From NCBI RefSeq assembly GCF_023373525.1, contig NZ_CP097218.1, positions 1,922,001-1,986,000 of the forward strand: 64,000 nucleotides of DNA, read 5' to 3'. Source of the DNA: Brachybacterium kimchii (GTDB taxonomy: Bacteria > Actinomycetota > Actinomycetes > Actinomycetales > Dermabacteraceae). The notes beneath the pieces were generated by a model. The model searched no databases. It had not been told where the DNA came from and saw nothing but the letters and a program-made list of their open reading frames with translations. The translations under genes were made by a program, and so were the position numbers. This document shows positions 25,733 through 34,776 of this stretch, piece by piece; positions within the stretch are counted from its first letter, which is position 1, and every line of letters begins with the position of its first letter.

Positions 25733-27079
25733 GTGCCCCTCTCCGCACCGACCCAGGACGAGCTGACGCTGCTGCAGGACGAGGCGGTGCAGATCACGCG
25801 CGATCTCATCCGCATCGACACCAGCAACTTCGGCGGCAACAAGGGGCCCGGTGAGCGCGAGGCCGCCGAGTACGTGGCCGGACGGCTGCGCGAGGTCGGG
25901 TACGAGCCGGAGATCATGGAGTCCGAGCCCGGGCGCGCGAGCGTGGTGCTGCGCATCCCCGGCGAGGACCGCGAGCGCGGCGGCCTGGTGATCCACGGCC
26001 ACCTCGACGTCGTGCCCGCGAACGCCGAGGACTGGAGCGTCGACCCCTTCGCCGCCGAGGTCCGCGACGGCGTCCTCTACGGCCGCGGCGCCGTGGACAT
26101 GAAGGACATGGACGGCATGATCCTCGCGCTCGTGCGGCACCTCGCCCGCACCGGGCAGAAGCCGCCGCGGGACCTGGTCATCGTCATGTTCGCCGACGAG
26201 GAGGCCGGCGGCGTGCTCGGCTCCCGCTGGATGGTCGCGAACCGCCCCGAGATCTTCGAGGGATGCACCGAGGCGATCAGCGAGGTGGGCGGCTACTCGA
26301 TCACCGTCCCCGAGAAGGGCACCGGGCGCGACGTGCGCGCCTATCTGCTGCAGACCGCCGAGAAGGGCTACGCCTGGATGCGTCTGCGGGCCCACGGCCG
26401 CGCCGGACACGGCTCGGTCCCCAACGACGAGAACGCGATCGTGCGGCTGTCGCGCGCGATCGCCGCGATCGACGCGCACGAGTTCCCCTACGAGTACATC
26501 GCGAGCGTGCGCACCCTCTTCGACCGCGTGGGCGAGATCAGCGGGCGCGACTGGGACGAGGCGGACCCCGCGGCGTTCCTGCCGCTGCTGGGCGGCGCGC
26601 GCCAGTTCGTCTCCGGCACCCTCTCGGACACCGCGAACGCGACCACGCTCAGCGCCGGATACAAGGGCAACGTGATCCCGCAGACCGCCGAGGCGGAGCT
26701 CGACTGCCGCTTCCTGCCCGGCCACCAGGACGAGCTGCTCGCGCTCATCGACGAGCTCTCGGGGCCCGACGTCGAGATGATCGTGGACACCCTCGGCATC
26801 TCGCTCGATGCTCCCGACGACACCCCGTTCGTCGCCGCGATGCACCGCGCGATCCTCGCCGAGGACCCCGGCGCCGAGCTGCTCCCCTACTGCCTGAGCG
26901 GCGGCACCGACAACAAGCAGCTCGCCGAGCTCGGCATCACCGGTTACGGCTTCGCGCCCCTGCAGCTGCCTGCCGACCTCGACTTCGCTCCCCTGTTCCA
27001 CGGCATCGACGAGCGCGTGCCGGTCGAGGCGATCCGCTTCGGCGCCCGCGTGCTGCTGCGCCTGGTCTCCGACTGCTGA
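25733..27079 (+). CDS. M20 family metallopeptidase / amidohydrolase
   Basis: The 448-residue protein has the zinc-binding motifs of M20: VIHGHLDVVP (about residues 84-93), YGRGAVDMKDMDGM, and the catalytic pair in VMFADEEAGG. A dimerisation domain lies in the middle (AHGRAGHGSVPNDENAIVRLSRAI), and the last metal His is likely in PLFHGIDERVPVEAI. It removes an amino-terminal or acyl group from a small peptide or acylated amino acid; the substrate is unknown. The GTG start is preceded by GGAAGGAA. It stands alone between the mannoside operon and the crcB pair. Confidence 0.9.
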   Translation: MPLSAPTQDELTLLQDEAVQITRDLIRIDTSNFGGNKGPGEREAAEYVAGRLREVGYEPEIMESEPGRASVVLRIPGEDRERGGLVIHGHLDVVPANAEDWSVDPFAAEVRDGVLYGRGAVDMKDMDGMILALVRHLARTGQKPPRDLVIVMFADEEAGGVLGSRWMVANRPEIFEGCTEAISEVGGYSITVPEKGTGRDVRAYLLQTAEKGYAWMRLRAHGRAGHGSVPNDENAIVRLSRAIAAIDAHEFPYEYIASVRTLFDRVGEISGRDWDEADPAAFLPLLGGARQFVSGTLSDTANATTLSAGYKGNVIPQTAEAELDCRFLPGHQDELLALIDELSGPDVEMIVDTLGISLDAPDDTPFVAAMHRAILAEDPGAELLPYCLSGGTDNKQLAELGITGYGFAPLQLPADLDFAPLFHGIDERVPVEAIRFGARVLLRLVSDC

Positions 27080-27095
27080 CGGGGAGGGCGCGTCC

Positions 27096-27473
27096 TCAGA
27101 GCGCCGCGCCGACCACGAGCCCCAGCGCAGCGGCGGCCGAGCCGACGACGAGCGAGCCCAGCAGGTTCCCGAGGGCGTAGAGCACCCGGCGCTCCTGCAG
27201 CAGTCGCGCGGTCTCGACGCTCGCGGTCGAGAAGGTGGTGTAGCCGCCGAGGAATCCGGCCCCCAGCACGACCTGCAGCTCGGGGCTCAGCAGCTGGGCG
27301 CCGAGCATCCCGGTGACGAGGCCCAGCAGCAGCGATCCGGTGACGTTGATGAGCACGGTCCCCCAGGGCATGGCGCCGGCGACGCGGGAGCGCACGAGCC
27401 CGTCGGCGACGAAGCGGGCGACCGCGCCGATGCCGCCGGCGAGGCTGAGCAGGACGAAGACCGCGGCGCTCAT
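27096..27473 (-). CDS. crcB: Fluoride channel subunit CrcB/FluC (short)
   Basis: The 125-residue membrane protein has four helices and the family motifs GGIGAVARFVADG at the start, GTVLINVTGSLLLG in helix 2 and GFLGGYTTFSTASVE with the Phe/Thr/Ser track in helix 3. It exports fluoride as a dual-topology dimer. Two paralogues side by side suggest an obligate heterodimer with the longer partner, whose stop overlaps this start by 4 bases. Confidence 0.93.
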   Translation of the reverse strand: MSAAVFVLLSLAGGIGAVARFVADGLVRSRVAGAMPWGTVLINVTGSLLLGLVTGMLGAQLLSPELQVVLGAGFLGGYTTFSTASVETARLLQERRVLYALGNLLGSLVVGSAAAALGLVVGAAL

Positions 27474-28042
27474 CGGGCGGCCCCCTCGGTGCGCCGCGGA
27501 GTGCGGCGGGAGGCGGCCAGGATGCCGGCGGCGGCGCAGAGCACGCCGAGCACGACGCTGACCAGCCCGAAAGCCGCGCCGACGAGGACCCGCCCGTCGG
27601 CCATGAGCTGATCGATGGCGAGGGCGAGCGAGCTGTACGAGGTGAAGCCGCCCATCACTCCCGTGCCGACGCACAGCCGCAGCGCGCGGCGCACGCCCTG
27701 GTCGGGTCCGCTCCGGGCGAGGGCCTCGAGCAGGATCCCGAGGAGGAAGGCACCCACGAGGTTGATCGCGAACAGGGCGACGGGCACTCCGCCGAGCTCG
27801 GGGACGGCGAGCGTCAGGGCCTCGCGGGCGGCCGTGCCGAGCGTTCCGCCGATCAGCACCAGGGCGATCGAGCCCGGCCGCAGGTGCAGGGGTCGGACGC
27901 GTGCTGGGAGGAGGACGTCGGGTGCTGTGGTGTCGCCCGGCGCAGTGGTGTCGCTCGGCGCTGTCGTGCCGCCCGGGGGGTCGGGGCTCTCGGCGTCGGG
28001 GTCGAGCGGGATCTCGGGATGCGGGTCCTCGGGTCGGGTCAC
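27470..28042 (-). CDS. crcB: Fluoride channel subunit CrcB/FluC with N-terminal extension
   Basis: The 190-residue protein has a CrcB domain from about residue 57: LVLIGGTLGTAAREALTL, FAINLVGAFLLGILLEAL and GVMGGFTSYSSLALAID. About 55 residues rich in Pro, Thr, Asp and Ala precede it, and they include a degenerate repeat around TTAP. This extension is not part of the usual family and is probably cytoplasmic and disordered. It overlaps crcB at 27096-27473 by 4 bases. No fluoride riboswitch could be recognised in the 28043-28275 gap, which shows no gene. Confidence 0.9.
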   Translation of the reverse strand: MTRPEDPHPEIPLDPDAESPDPPGGTTAPSDTTAPGDTTAPDVLLPARVRPLHLRPGSIALVLIGGTLGTAAREALTLAVPELGGVPVALFAINLVGAFLLGILLEALARSGPDQGVRRALRLCVGTGVMGGFTSYSSLALAIDQLMADGRVLVGAAFGLVSVVLGVLCAAAGILAASRRTPRRTEGAAR

Positions 28043-28275
28043 GGATCACTCCTGTTCAGAGTCGGGCGGGCGCGCGCGACCGCCGGATCCCGGCGCGCGA
28101 GGGCCGCGCTCCGGGAGCGAACAGGGACCGTTGTCGATCTTCGAGGTTGGGTACGGCGGGCCCCACCGCCGTGCCGGCGCGCCCGAGGGCGGCCGACGCG
28201 CACCATTGAACGCCGCGCGGGCCGAACGGGGCAAGTCGTTGCCGGTCGCGTGCGGCTCTCCGCCCCGAGCGGACG

Positions 28276-29007
28276 TCAGTTCCGGCCCGTTCCCCAGGCC
28301 TCTTTGAGCCGGGCGACGTGGTCGCCGAGGATCTCCGCCATATCCACCGAGGGGTCGATGAGCCATTGCAGCTGCAGCCCGTCCATGAGGGCGACCGTCT
28401 CCCGGGCGATGCGCTCCACAGGGGCGTCCTCGCGCACGTCGCCCTTCTCCTGGTCCAGGCGCAGGCAGCGCATGAGCGATTCCATGACCGCCTCGAAGTG
28501 ATCGAGCATCCACTCGTGCGCGGGGTGGTCGGGGGTGGTGGCCTCGCCCGTGACCGTCGCGTAGAGCAGCACGATCTGGCGGCGCTGCATGTTCAGCCCG
28601 GCGACGCGGACGAGATGGTCGAAGGCGGACCACGGCGTGGATCCCTCGGGGGGCATGGGGTCGCTGTCCACGGCGTCGCGATGGGCGAGCACGGCCCCCA
28701 GCAGCGCCTTCTTCGAGGGGAAGTGATGGGCGAGGCCCGACGGCGAGATCCCGGCGCCCTCGGCGACCTGCGCCATGGAGGTCGCTCCGAAGCCCTGACG
28801 GGCGATGAGGTCCACGGCCGTCTGCAGCGCCTGTTCGCGGACCACCGCGGAGTCCTGCCCGCGGGGCCGTCCCGGGCGTCGACGGACCGGACGCTTCTCG
28901 GCGGCCGGCCCCTTGGCGGTGCTGCGCTCGCGCGGCCCGCGCGAGGCGACGGTCCCCTCGGCGGCGCTCGCGGTCGCGGCGGCGCGCGTGGTCTGCTCGG
29001 TGTTCAT
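28276..29007 (-). CDS. TetR-family regulator next to an MFS transporter
   Basis: The 243-residue protein has about 45 basic, disordered residues, then a TetR helix-turn-helix (REQALQTAVDLIARQGFGATSMAQVAEGAGISPSGLAHHFPSKKALLGAVL) and a helical ligand domain. The SGLAHHF form of the recognition helix is like actinobacterial TetR regulators of MFS sugar or drug transporters. GGGGAG precedes the ATG. It lies 94 bases downstream of the MFS gene in the same direction and probably represses its promoter at 30511-30539. Confidence 0.85.
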   Translation of the reverse strand: MNTEQTTRAAATASAAEGTVASRGPRERSTAKGPAAEKRPVRRRPGRPRGQDSAVVREQALQTAVDLIARQGFGATSMAQVAEGAGISPSGLAHHFPSKKALLGAVLAHRDAVDSDPMPPEGSTPWSAFDHLVRVAGLNMQRRQIVLLYATVTGEATTPDHPAHEWMLDHFEAVMESLMRCLRLDQEKGDVREDAPVERIARETVALMDGLQLQWLIDPSVDMAEILGDHVARLKEAWGTGRN

Positions 29008-29101
29008 GGGCTCCCCTTCGGCACAGGTCTCCGTCGACCTGGGACGAGAGCGGGCCGGTGCGATCGTGCCGCACCGGCCCGTCATCAATGTGTCACCCCT
29101 A

Positions 29102-30436
29102 CTATTTCACGCCGCGGATGAACATCGTGAGCACAGCGCCGATGACGCCCGAGATCGCGGCGGCCACGAAGAGGACCGTGAAGTCGGTGCCCCCGCCGAT
29201 GCGGGCGAGGAGCATCCCGCCCAGGGCCGGGGCGATCGACTGCGGCAGGGCGTTGGCCATGTTGAAGACGCCCAGGTCCTTGCCCGCCGTCCTGCGGTCG
29301 GGGAGCACCTCGAACACGAGTGCGAGGTCGACGGCGAGGTAGGTCCCGTAGGCGAGGCCCATGATGGCCTCGCACAGGAAGAACCCGCCGACGGAGTCGA
29401 CGTGGGCGAGCATGTAGGTGCCCAGTCCGAAGACGAGGATCGACCCCGCCACGAGCACCTTGCGGCGTCCGATCCGGTCGGAGATCCATCCGGCGGCCAG
29501 TCCGGCGACCATGGACAGCACCGTGTAGATCGTGACGCCGGTGGCGACCGCGGTGGCGGCCGCCGCGTCCTCGAGCCCCAGGTGGTTCGTCATGAACAGC
29601 ACGCGGAAGCTGATGAACAGGTAGGAGGCCAGGATGATCATGAACCTGCCCCACCAGGCCAGTCCGAAGTCCGGGAACTTCAGGGGATTGGTCCAGAACG
29701 AGGTGACCAGCTCGCGCACGTTGAACGGGTAGCGGTTCTGCTTGAGCACCGGATCCGGGATCATCAGCGCGTAGACGGTCACCAGCACGAAGCCGAGCAC
29801 GGCGGGGATCATGAACAGCCCCACCATGGTCCCGCCGAAGAACGAGGCCAGCCAGGTCGCGGCCATGATGGCGGAGTTCTGGGCGATGCCCACGATGCCG
29901 GAGACCTTGCCGTATTGCTCGTCCGGCAGCTGATCGGCGAGCGAGGCCGTGTATGCCGCGTACGCCATGTTCGCGCAGGCCTGCGCGATGAACCAGCCGG
30001 TGGCCAGCACCACGACGTTCGGCGCGATCGCCATGATGAGGATCGCCGCGCACATCGCGAAGGCCCCGCCGATGATCCACGGTCGGCGCCGCCCCAGTCC
30101 CGATCGCGTGCGATCGGAGAGGCGTCCGCCGAGGGCGTTGAAGACGAGCGCTGCGATCGCGCCCGGGGCGAGGGCGGCGGCCGCGATCGAGGCCTGCTCC
30201 GCCGGGAGGTCCGAGAGCGTGCGGGCCTTCATCTGGACCGACACCGTCGCGGGCCCCATCAGGGCGACGAACAGGCCGAACTGCCCCAGGAAGATGCCGA
30301 TGACATACCAGATCGGCTTCTTCCGGTCCGGCTTGATGCCCATGGCGGGCACGCGCAGTCGCGGGCCGAGGATGTTGGGGCTGCCCGTCGGGTCGACGGT
30401 CGGATCGACCTCGAGATCGGGTGCGGCAGTGGACAC
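29102..30436 (-). CDS. MFS transporter
   Basis: The 444-residue protein has twelve predicted helices. The loop motifs are GGRLSDRTRSGLGRRRPWIIGGAF and GWISDRIGRRKVLVAG; the first is the type seen in GPH-like sugar or SLC45-like carriers. The substrate is unknown. The GTG at 30436 has AAGGAG 6 bases upstream; an ATG at 30454 would add six residues but lacks a site. It is followed by the TetR gene at 28276-29007. Confidence 0.85.
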   Translation of the reverse strand: MSTAAPDLEVDPTVDPTGSPNILGPRLRVPAMGIKPDRKKPIWYVIGIFLGQFGLFVALMGPATVSVQMKARTLSDLPAEQASIAAAALAPGAIAALVFNALGGRLSDRTRSGLGRRRPWIIGGAFAMCAAILIMAIAPNVVVLATGWFIAQACANMAYAAYTASLADQLPDEQYGKVSGIVGIAQNSAIMAATWLASFFGGTMVGLFMIPAVLGFVLVTVYALMIPDPVLKQNRYPFNVRELVTSFWTNPLKFPDFGLAWWGRFMIILASYLFISFRVLFMTNHLGLEDAAAATAVATGVTIYTVLSMVAGLAAGWISDRIGRRKVLVAGSILVFGLGTYMLAHVDSVGGFFLCEAIMGLAYGTYLAVDLALVFEVLPDRRTAGKDLGVFNMANALPQSIAPALGGMLLARIGGGTDFTVLFVAAAISGVIGAVLTMFIRGVK

Positions 30437-30510
30437 GGGAGACTCCTTCGTCATGACCGTCGGGCGATGCTCGCGACGGTGTGCGTGCGGTCCGTGCGAC
30501 CGTGCCGAAA

Positions 30511-30539
30511 GTATTAGTTGCCACGAACTATTTTGTCGA
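30511..30539 (-). promoter_or_regulatory. Promoter with embedded operator for the MFS-TetR operon
   Basis: On the minus strand TCGACA (30539-30534) and TAATAC (30516-30511) are 17 bases apart. The spacer holds the inverted repeat TAGTT-N6-AACTA (30515-30530), which overlaps the -10 and suits the neighbouring TetR protein. Confidence 0.6.
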
Positions 30540-30736
30540 GCCGCGGACTTCCGCACGGACGTCCTGGACGCCCGACCGACTCTCTGAGCTGGTCACCCCG
30601 AGCAGCGCCGTGCCACACATCACAGGCGCGCACCACAGGATTCCGTGGCGCCACGGGCGTGCGGAGCGTCGTGTCGGCCGTGGAGCGGGCGGCGCGCCCC
30701 GGCGTCCTCTCCGGCGCGCTAGGCTCGTCGGCACGT

Positions 30737-30814
30737 GACACGGGGTGCCGCCGATGGCGGCTGAGAGCAGACCCGTCGAACCTGATCCAGTCAGCGCTGG
30801 CGTAGGGAATGTCC
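30737..30814 (+). promoter_or_regulatory. TPP riboswitch upstream of thiM-thiE
   Basis: The conserved blocks of the thiamine pyrophosphate (THI-box) aptamer appear in order: CACGGGGTGCC, GGCTGAGA, ACCCGTCGAACCTGATCC and GTAGGGAA. In Gram-positive and actinobacterial genomes this element shuts off thiamine genes when TPP is abundant. It ends about 90 bases before the thiM start. Confidence 0.95.
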
Positions 30815-30906
30815 GAAGCCGCGGCCGGGTGCCGACGATCCTCCAGGATCCTCGCCGATCACCCGCCGCGGCCGCTCCGGCCCCTCGCCCCGACGAGAGG
30901 AGCCCG

Positions 30907-31839
30907 ATGGCCCCCGCAACCCCCGCAGACGGCATCCCCGAGGTCGCCGCCGATCCCTCCGCGCGCCCCGCGGCACCCGTCGGTCCCGTCGATCCCGCAG
31001 GGCTCGCCGCCCGCTGCGGCGACCTTCTGGACGCGGTGCGCGAGCGCGGTCCGCTGGTCCACGCCATCACGAACTCTGTGGTCACGAACGTGACGGCGAA
31101 CGTGGTGCTCGCGATCGGCGCCGCCCCGGCGATGGTCGACATCGTGGGCGAGGCCGGCGACTTCGCCGCGGTCGCCGACGGTCTTCTCATCAACCTGGGC
31201 ACCCCCGCGCCCGAGCAGCGCGAGGCCATGCGCGAAGCCGTCAGCGGCGCCCGCCGCTCGGGCACGCCGTGGGTCCTGGACCCTGTCGCGATCGGATCGC
31301 TGCGGGTGCGCACGCCTCTCGCCGCCGAGCTGGTGGCCCAGGGACCGACCGCCGTGCGCGGCAACGCCTCGGAGATCCTCGCCCTCGCCGGTGAGGGCAC
31401 GGGCGGCCGAGGCGTCGACTCCTCCGACCCGATCGACGCGGCCGTCGCGGCGGCGACCGGCCTGGCGCGGACCCACGGCACGGTGGTCGCGGTCTCCGGC
31501 GAGCGCGACCTCATCACCGACGGGAGCACTCTCGTGGAGGTCGCCGGTGGCAGTGCGATGCTGACCCGCATGACCGGCGGGGGCTGCGCCCTCGGCGCCG
31601 TGATCGCGACCTTCCTGGGCGTGCGACCCGACGGGACGCCTGCTCTCGAGGCCGTCGTCGCCGCGCATTCCGCCTACTCCGCGGCGGCCGAGCGCGCCGC
31701 CTCCGGGGCCGATGGTCCGGGCACCTTCGCGCCCCGGCTGCTCGACGCCCTCGCCGCCATCGGCCCGGACGAGCTCCGGGCGCCCGGGCGCCTGCACGTC
31801 AGCCTCGCGGATCAGGGCGACGGGGGCGAGGCGGCATGA
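30907..31839 (+). CDS. thiM: Hydroxyethylthiazole kinase ThiM
   Basis: The 310-residue enzyme phosphorylates 4-methyl-5-hydroxyethylthiazole in thiamine salvage. Family marks are [48 protein letters not shown], and the anion hole [11 protein letters not shown] with catalytic Cys/Asp neighbourhood. About 45 non-conserved residues rich in Ala and Pro precede the domain. The ATG at 30907 is preceded by GAGGAG. It overlaps thiE by 4 bases and is controlled by the TPP riboswitch. Confidence 0.95.
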   Translation: MAPATPADGIPEVAADPSARPAAPVGPVDPAGLAARCGDLLDAVRERGPLVHAITNSVVTNVTANVVLAIGAAPAMVDIVGEAGDFAAVADGLLINLGTPAPEQREAMREAVSGARRSGTPWVLDPVAIGSLRVRTPLAAELVAQGPTAVRGNASEILALAGEGTGGRGVDSSDPIDAAVAAATGLARTHGTVVAVSGERDLITDGSTLVEVAGGSAMLTRMTGGGCALGAVIATFLGVRPDGTPALEAVVAAHSAYSAAAERAASGADGPGTFAPRLLDALAAIGPDELRAPGRLHVSLADQGDGGEAA

Positions 31840-32504
31840 GGCCCTCGAGCGAGAGCCTCGGCCTGTACCTCGTCACCGACGCCGCGCTGTGCGGTGCGCG
31901 CGGCATCGTGCGCACGGTCGAGCTCGCCGTCGAGGGCGGTGCGCGCGTGGTGCAGCTGCGGGAGAAGCACGCGGACCTCGCCGAGCACGTGCGCCTGCTG
32001 GAGCGTCTCGCGCGGGTGATCGACGCCCGCGCGCTGCTGCTGGTGAACGACCGCGTGGACGCCGCCGTCGCGGCACGCGAGCAGGGGATCCGCGTGGACG
32101 GCGTGCACCTGGGGCAGGGCGACGAGGACGTGCGCCGTGCACGAGAACTGCTCGGGCCCGACGCCGTCATCGGGCTCAGCGCGAACACGTCGGCGCATCT
32201 GGACGCCGTGGCCGCGCTGCCGGAGGGCACCGTCGACCACGTGGGCATCGGCGCGATCCGCGCGACCGCCACCAAGGCGGATCATCCGCCGGCCCTCGGC
32301 GTCGAGGGGTTCGCGCTGCTCGCGGCCGCGTCCCCGGTGCCGAGCGTCGCGATCGGCGGGATCACCACGGCCGACGTCCCGGCCCTGCGGCGCGCGGGCG
32401 CCTCGGGGTGCGCGGTAGTCTCGGCGGTCTGCGCGGCCGACGACCCCCTGCGCGCGTCCCGCGTGCTCAGCGCGGCCTGGACCGAGGCGGCGCCGGACCG
32501 GTGA
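31836..32504 (+). CDS. thiE: Thiamine phosphate synthase ThiE
   Basis: The 222-residue TIM-barrel enzyme couples HMP-diphosphate and thiazole-phosphate. Motifs are GLYLVTD at the start, [53 protein letters not shown] and SVAIGGIT near the end. The fourth-base overlap ATGA with thiM indicates translational coupling. It forms the salvage branch together with the convergent thiD. Confidence 0.96.
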   Translation: MRPSSESLGLYLVTDAALCGARGIVRTVELAVEGGARVVQLREKHADLAEHVRLLERLARVIDARALLLVNDRVDAAVAAREQGIRVDGVHLGQGDEDVRRARELLGPDAVIGLSANTSAHLDAVAALPEGTVDHVGIGAIRATATKADHPPALGVEGFALLAAASPVPSVAIGGITTADVPALRRAGASGCAVVSAVCAADDPLRASRVLSAAWTEAAPDR

Positions 32505-32539
32505 CCCCGGGTCCGCAGGGCGAGCCGGCGCCGGGGTCA
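32502..32539. terminator. Bidirectional terminator built from the thiE and thiD stop codons
   Basis: A 9-base-pair stem (TGACCCCGG / CCGGGGTCA) with a 20-base loop. The TGA of thiE is the first three bases of the stem and the TCA complement of the thiD stop is the last three. Confidence 0.65.
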
Positions 32540-33415
32540 GCGCGCCGGGATCCCCTCGCCCTCCCACAGCGCGAAGAAGTGGTGCAGCGGTCCGTGGCCG
32601 CGCCCCACGTCGAGCCGGTCGCTCGCGGCGAGCGCGCCATGGAGGTACTCCTTGGCGCCGCGCACGGCGTCCTCGACGGGCATGCGCGGCAGCCGAGCGG
32701 CGATCGCCGCCGAGAGCGTGCAGCCGGTGCCGTGGTCGTTGGTCGTCTCGATGCGCGGGGCGGGCAGCTCGAGGATGCCCTCGCTCCCGCACAGCAGATC
32801 GGTGCTGGTGGGCGACCCCTCGAGGTGGCCGCCCTTGAGGAGGACGCGGCGCGGTCCGAGGGCCAGCAGGTCGTGGGCGCGCCGGCGCATCTCCGCCTCG
32901 CTCCAGTCGGGCTCCTCCCCCAGCAGCACCGCGGCCTCGGGCAGGTTCGGGGTGAGGACGTCGGCCAGCGGCACGAGCTGCTCGCGCACGGCGTCGACCG
33001 CGTCCTCGTCCAGGAGGCGGTCACCGCTCTTGGCGACCATCACGGGGTCCAGGACGATCCTGCGCGCCCCGTGGCGGCGCAGGCGCTCCGCGATGGCCCT
33101 CGCGATGGCGGCGTTCGCGACCATGCCGATCTTCACGGCGTCCACCTGCACGTCCTCGAAGACCGCGTCGATCTGCTCGCCGACGAACTCCGGGTCGAGC
33201 GCGACGACGCCGCGCACTCCCTGCGTGTTCTGGGCGACGACGGCGGTCACCACGGCCATCCCGTAGGCGCCCTGGGCGGCGAAGGACTTGAGGTCGGCGT
33301 GGATGCCCGCGCCGCCCGTCGGATCGGTCCCGGCGATCGAGAGGACGTTGGGGACGCGACCGCTCACGGGCGCGTCGGGGGTCGGGGCGCTGGGGCGGGT
33401 GTCGCTGGTGCTCAC
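32537..33415 (-). CDS. thiD: Bifunctional HMP / HMP-phosphate kinase ThiD
   Basis: The 292-residue protein phosphorylates hydroxymethylpyrimidine twice for thiamine synthesis. It has the ribokinase-fold marks LSIAGTDPTGGAGIHADLKSFAAQGAYGM, VDAVKIGMVANA, VLDPVMVAKSGDRLL, VLLKGGHLEG and the anion hole TNDHGTGCTLSAAI with the catalytic Asp-like position. A Pro/Asp-rich leader of 20 residues precedes the domain. It is convergent with thiE and has its own TPP riboswitch. Confidence 0.95.
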   Translation of the reverse strand: MSTSDTRPSAPTPDAPVSGRVPNVLSIAGTDPTGGAGIHADLKSFAAQGAYGMAVVTAVVAQNTQGVRGVVALDPEFVGEQIDAVFEDVQVDAVKIGMVANAAIARAIAERLRRHGARRIVLDPVMVAKSGDRLLDEDAVDAVREQLVPLADVLTPNLPEAAVLLGEEPDWSEAEMRRRAHDLLALGPRRVLLKGGHLEGSPTSTDLLCGSEGILELPAPRIETTNDHGTGCTLSAAIAARLPRMPVEDAVRGAKEYLHGALAASDRLDVGRGHGPLHHFFALWEGEGIPAR

Positions 33416-33455
33416 GATGCCTCTTCCACGAGGCCGGCGGGGAGGGCGCTCAGCG

Positions 33456-33577
33456 GTTCCGTCCCTGCGCCGGCATGATCCGGATCAGGTGCTCAGGGTC
33501 TCCACGCCGTCGCCGCCCCGCGCTCCTGCGCATCGCGTGACCAGTGGACTCTCAGCCCCTTGCCGGGACTCCCCTCG
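33456..33577 (-). promoter_or_regulatory. TPP riboswitch upstream of thiD
   Basis: On the minus strand the blocks GGGGAGTCCCGGCAAGGGG, CTGAGAG, CCCTGAGCACCTGATCCGG and GCGCAGGGA appear in order. An extended P3-type arm of about 60 bases separates CTGAGA from CCTGATC. The element lies about 40 bases from the thiD start. Confidence 0.93.
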
Positions 33578-33584
33578 GTGCCGC

Positions 33585-34676
33585 TCACGCTAGCAGGGAG
33601 AGGCTCCCGTCGGCGCCCGCGCCCATCGTCCGCGAGCGCAGCGCGGCGTCGGTGTCAGCAGTGGCGAGGTCGGCATTGATGTGCGCTCCGGCGAGCGCAC
33701 CCGCAGCCGCCGCGGCGCCCACCTGCGCGGTCGGGTCGGTGATGTTCCCCGCGACCCAGACGCCGGGGACATCGCTCACCCCGGCCATCGCCGACGGGAC
33801 CCTCGCCCCCATCCCGGGGATCTCCTCGGCACGGAGCCCCAGGCCCTCGAGACCGTCGAGGCGAGGTGTCATCGTGGTCGCGACGGCCAGCACGCGGCGC
33901 TCGATCACCTCTCCGCTCGCCAGGCGGACGCCCGCGATGCGGGACGCGCGCTCTCCGGCATCGGGGGCCGCACCGTCGTGGGCGATCACCTCGGCCACCT
34001 CCTCGTCGATCACGCGGATCCCGCGGGCGGACATCCTCGCCCGGGTCCGGGCATCCAGCGCGGTGCCGCGGGCGAAGAAGACGATGTCATCGCTGAGCTG
34101 GCGGAACAGCCACGCCTGGTGCGCGGACATCGGGCCCGAGGCGAGGATCCCGATCGGCTCGTCGCGCACCTCCCAGCCGTGGCAGTAGGGGCAGTGGACG
34201 ACGCCGCTCCCCCAGTGCTCGGCGAGCCCCGGGATCGCAGGGAGCTCGTCGCGCACGCCGGTCGCGACGAGCAGGCGGCGTGCGCGCAGTGCGCGGCCGT
34301 CCTCAAGGGTGAGGTCGAAGCCTCCCTCGACGCCGTCGACGCTCCAGTCCTGCCGCACCGAGGCGATTCGGCCCTGCACGACGGTCCCTCCGTATCCCTC
34401 GACCTCTTCGCGCCCGCGCGCCAGGAGTTCGGCGGGCGGCGTCCCTTCGCGGCCCAGCAGGCCGTGGACGCCCTCCGCCGGGGCGTTGCGCGGGTCCCCC
34501 GCGTCCACGACGATCACGCGCCGGCGGGAACGGGCGAGCATGAGTGCGCCGTTCAGTCCGGCGGCGCCGCCGCCGATGACGACGACGTCCGCGGTGGGAT
34601 CCGCCGCGCCGCGCGCCGGGGAGATGCCGCCGGTGCTGGTGCCTGCAGGTGCAGCGGGGATGTCTCGGGTGTCCAT
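33585..34676 (-). CDS. Thioredoxin-reductase-like FAD/NAD(P) oxidoreductase
   Basis: The 363-residue flavoprotein has an FAD-binding Rossmann motif (VVVIGGGAAGLNGALMLARS), the redox-like motif CPYCHG in GSGVVHCPYCHGWEV, an NAD(P)-binding region GILASGPMSAHQAWLF and the FAD-end motif VWVAGNITDPTAQVGAAAAAGALAGAHINADL. The spacing resembles HcaR/bacilliredoxin-reductase-like proteins rather than classical TrxB, and no thioredoxin gene is adjacent. It reduces a disulfide or related electrophile with NADPH. It is divergent from an XRE-cupin regulator, 91 bases apart, which probably controls it. Confidence 0.85.
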   Translation of the reverse strand: MDTRDIPAAPAGTSTGGISPARGAADPTADVVVIGGGAAGLNGALMLARSRRRVIVVDAGDPRNAPAEGVHGLLGREGTPPAELLARGREEVEGYGGTVVQGRIASVRQDWSVDGVEGGFDLTLEDGRALRARRLLVATGVRDELPAIPGLAEHWGSGVVHCPYCHGWEVRDEPIGILASGPMSAHQAWLFRQLSDDIVFFARGTALDARTRARMSARGIRVIDEEVAEVIAHDGAAPDAGERASRIAGVRLASGEVIERRVLAVATTMTPRLDGLEGLGLRAEEIPGMGARVPSAMAGVSDVPGVWVAGNITDPTAQVGAAAAAGALAGAHINADLATADTDAALRSRTMGAGADGSLSLLA

Positions 34677-34751
34677 GGGTGCCTCCTCCTGCCCGCGGGG
34701 CGGGCCGATCGTCGTGTACGACGTCGACACTAGGCAGGCGTTGCTCACGAG

Positions 34752-34776
34752 GCATACCCTTTTGCGTATGACGCAA
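34752..34776 (+). promoter_or_regulatory. -10 and start-codon operator of the XRE-cupin gene
   Basis: The inverted repeat TTGCGT-ATG-ACGCAA (34762-34776) is centred on the start codon at 34768. CATACC (34753-34758) is placed as a -10 element about 10 bases upstream. No Shine-Dalgarno site exists, so the transcript probably starts at or next to the ATG. A protein bound here would block initiation. Confidence 0.5.

Noticed and set aside
25733..27079. The M20 enzyme as the missing DoeB
   Set aside because: Known DoeB proteins belong to the aspartoacylase/succinylglutamate-desuccinylase type, and the gene is 10 kb from the doe operon. It is listed only as something to test.
28043..28275. A fluoride riboswitch before the crcB pair
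   Set aside because: The conserved GG-GATGG core of the aptamer is not found in the leader.
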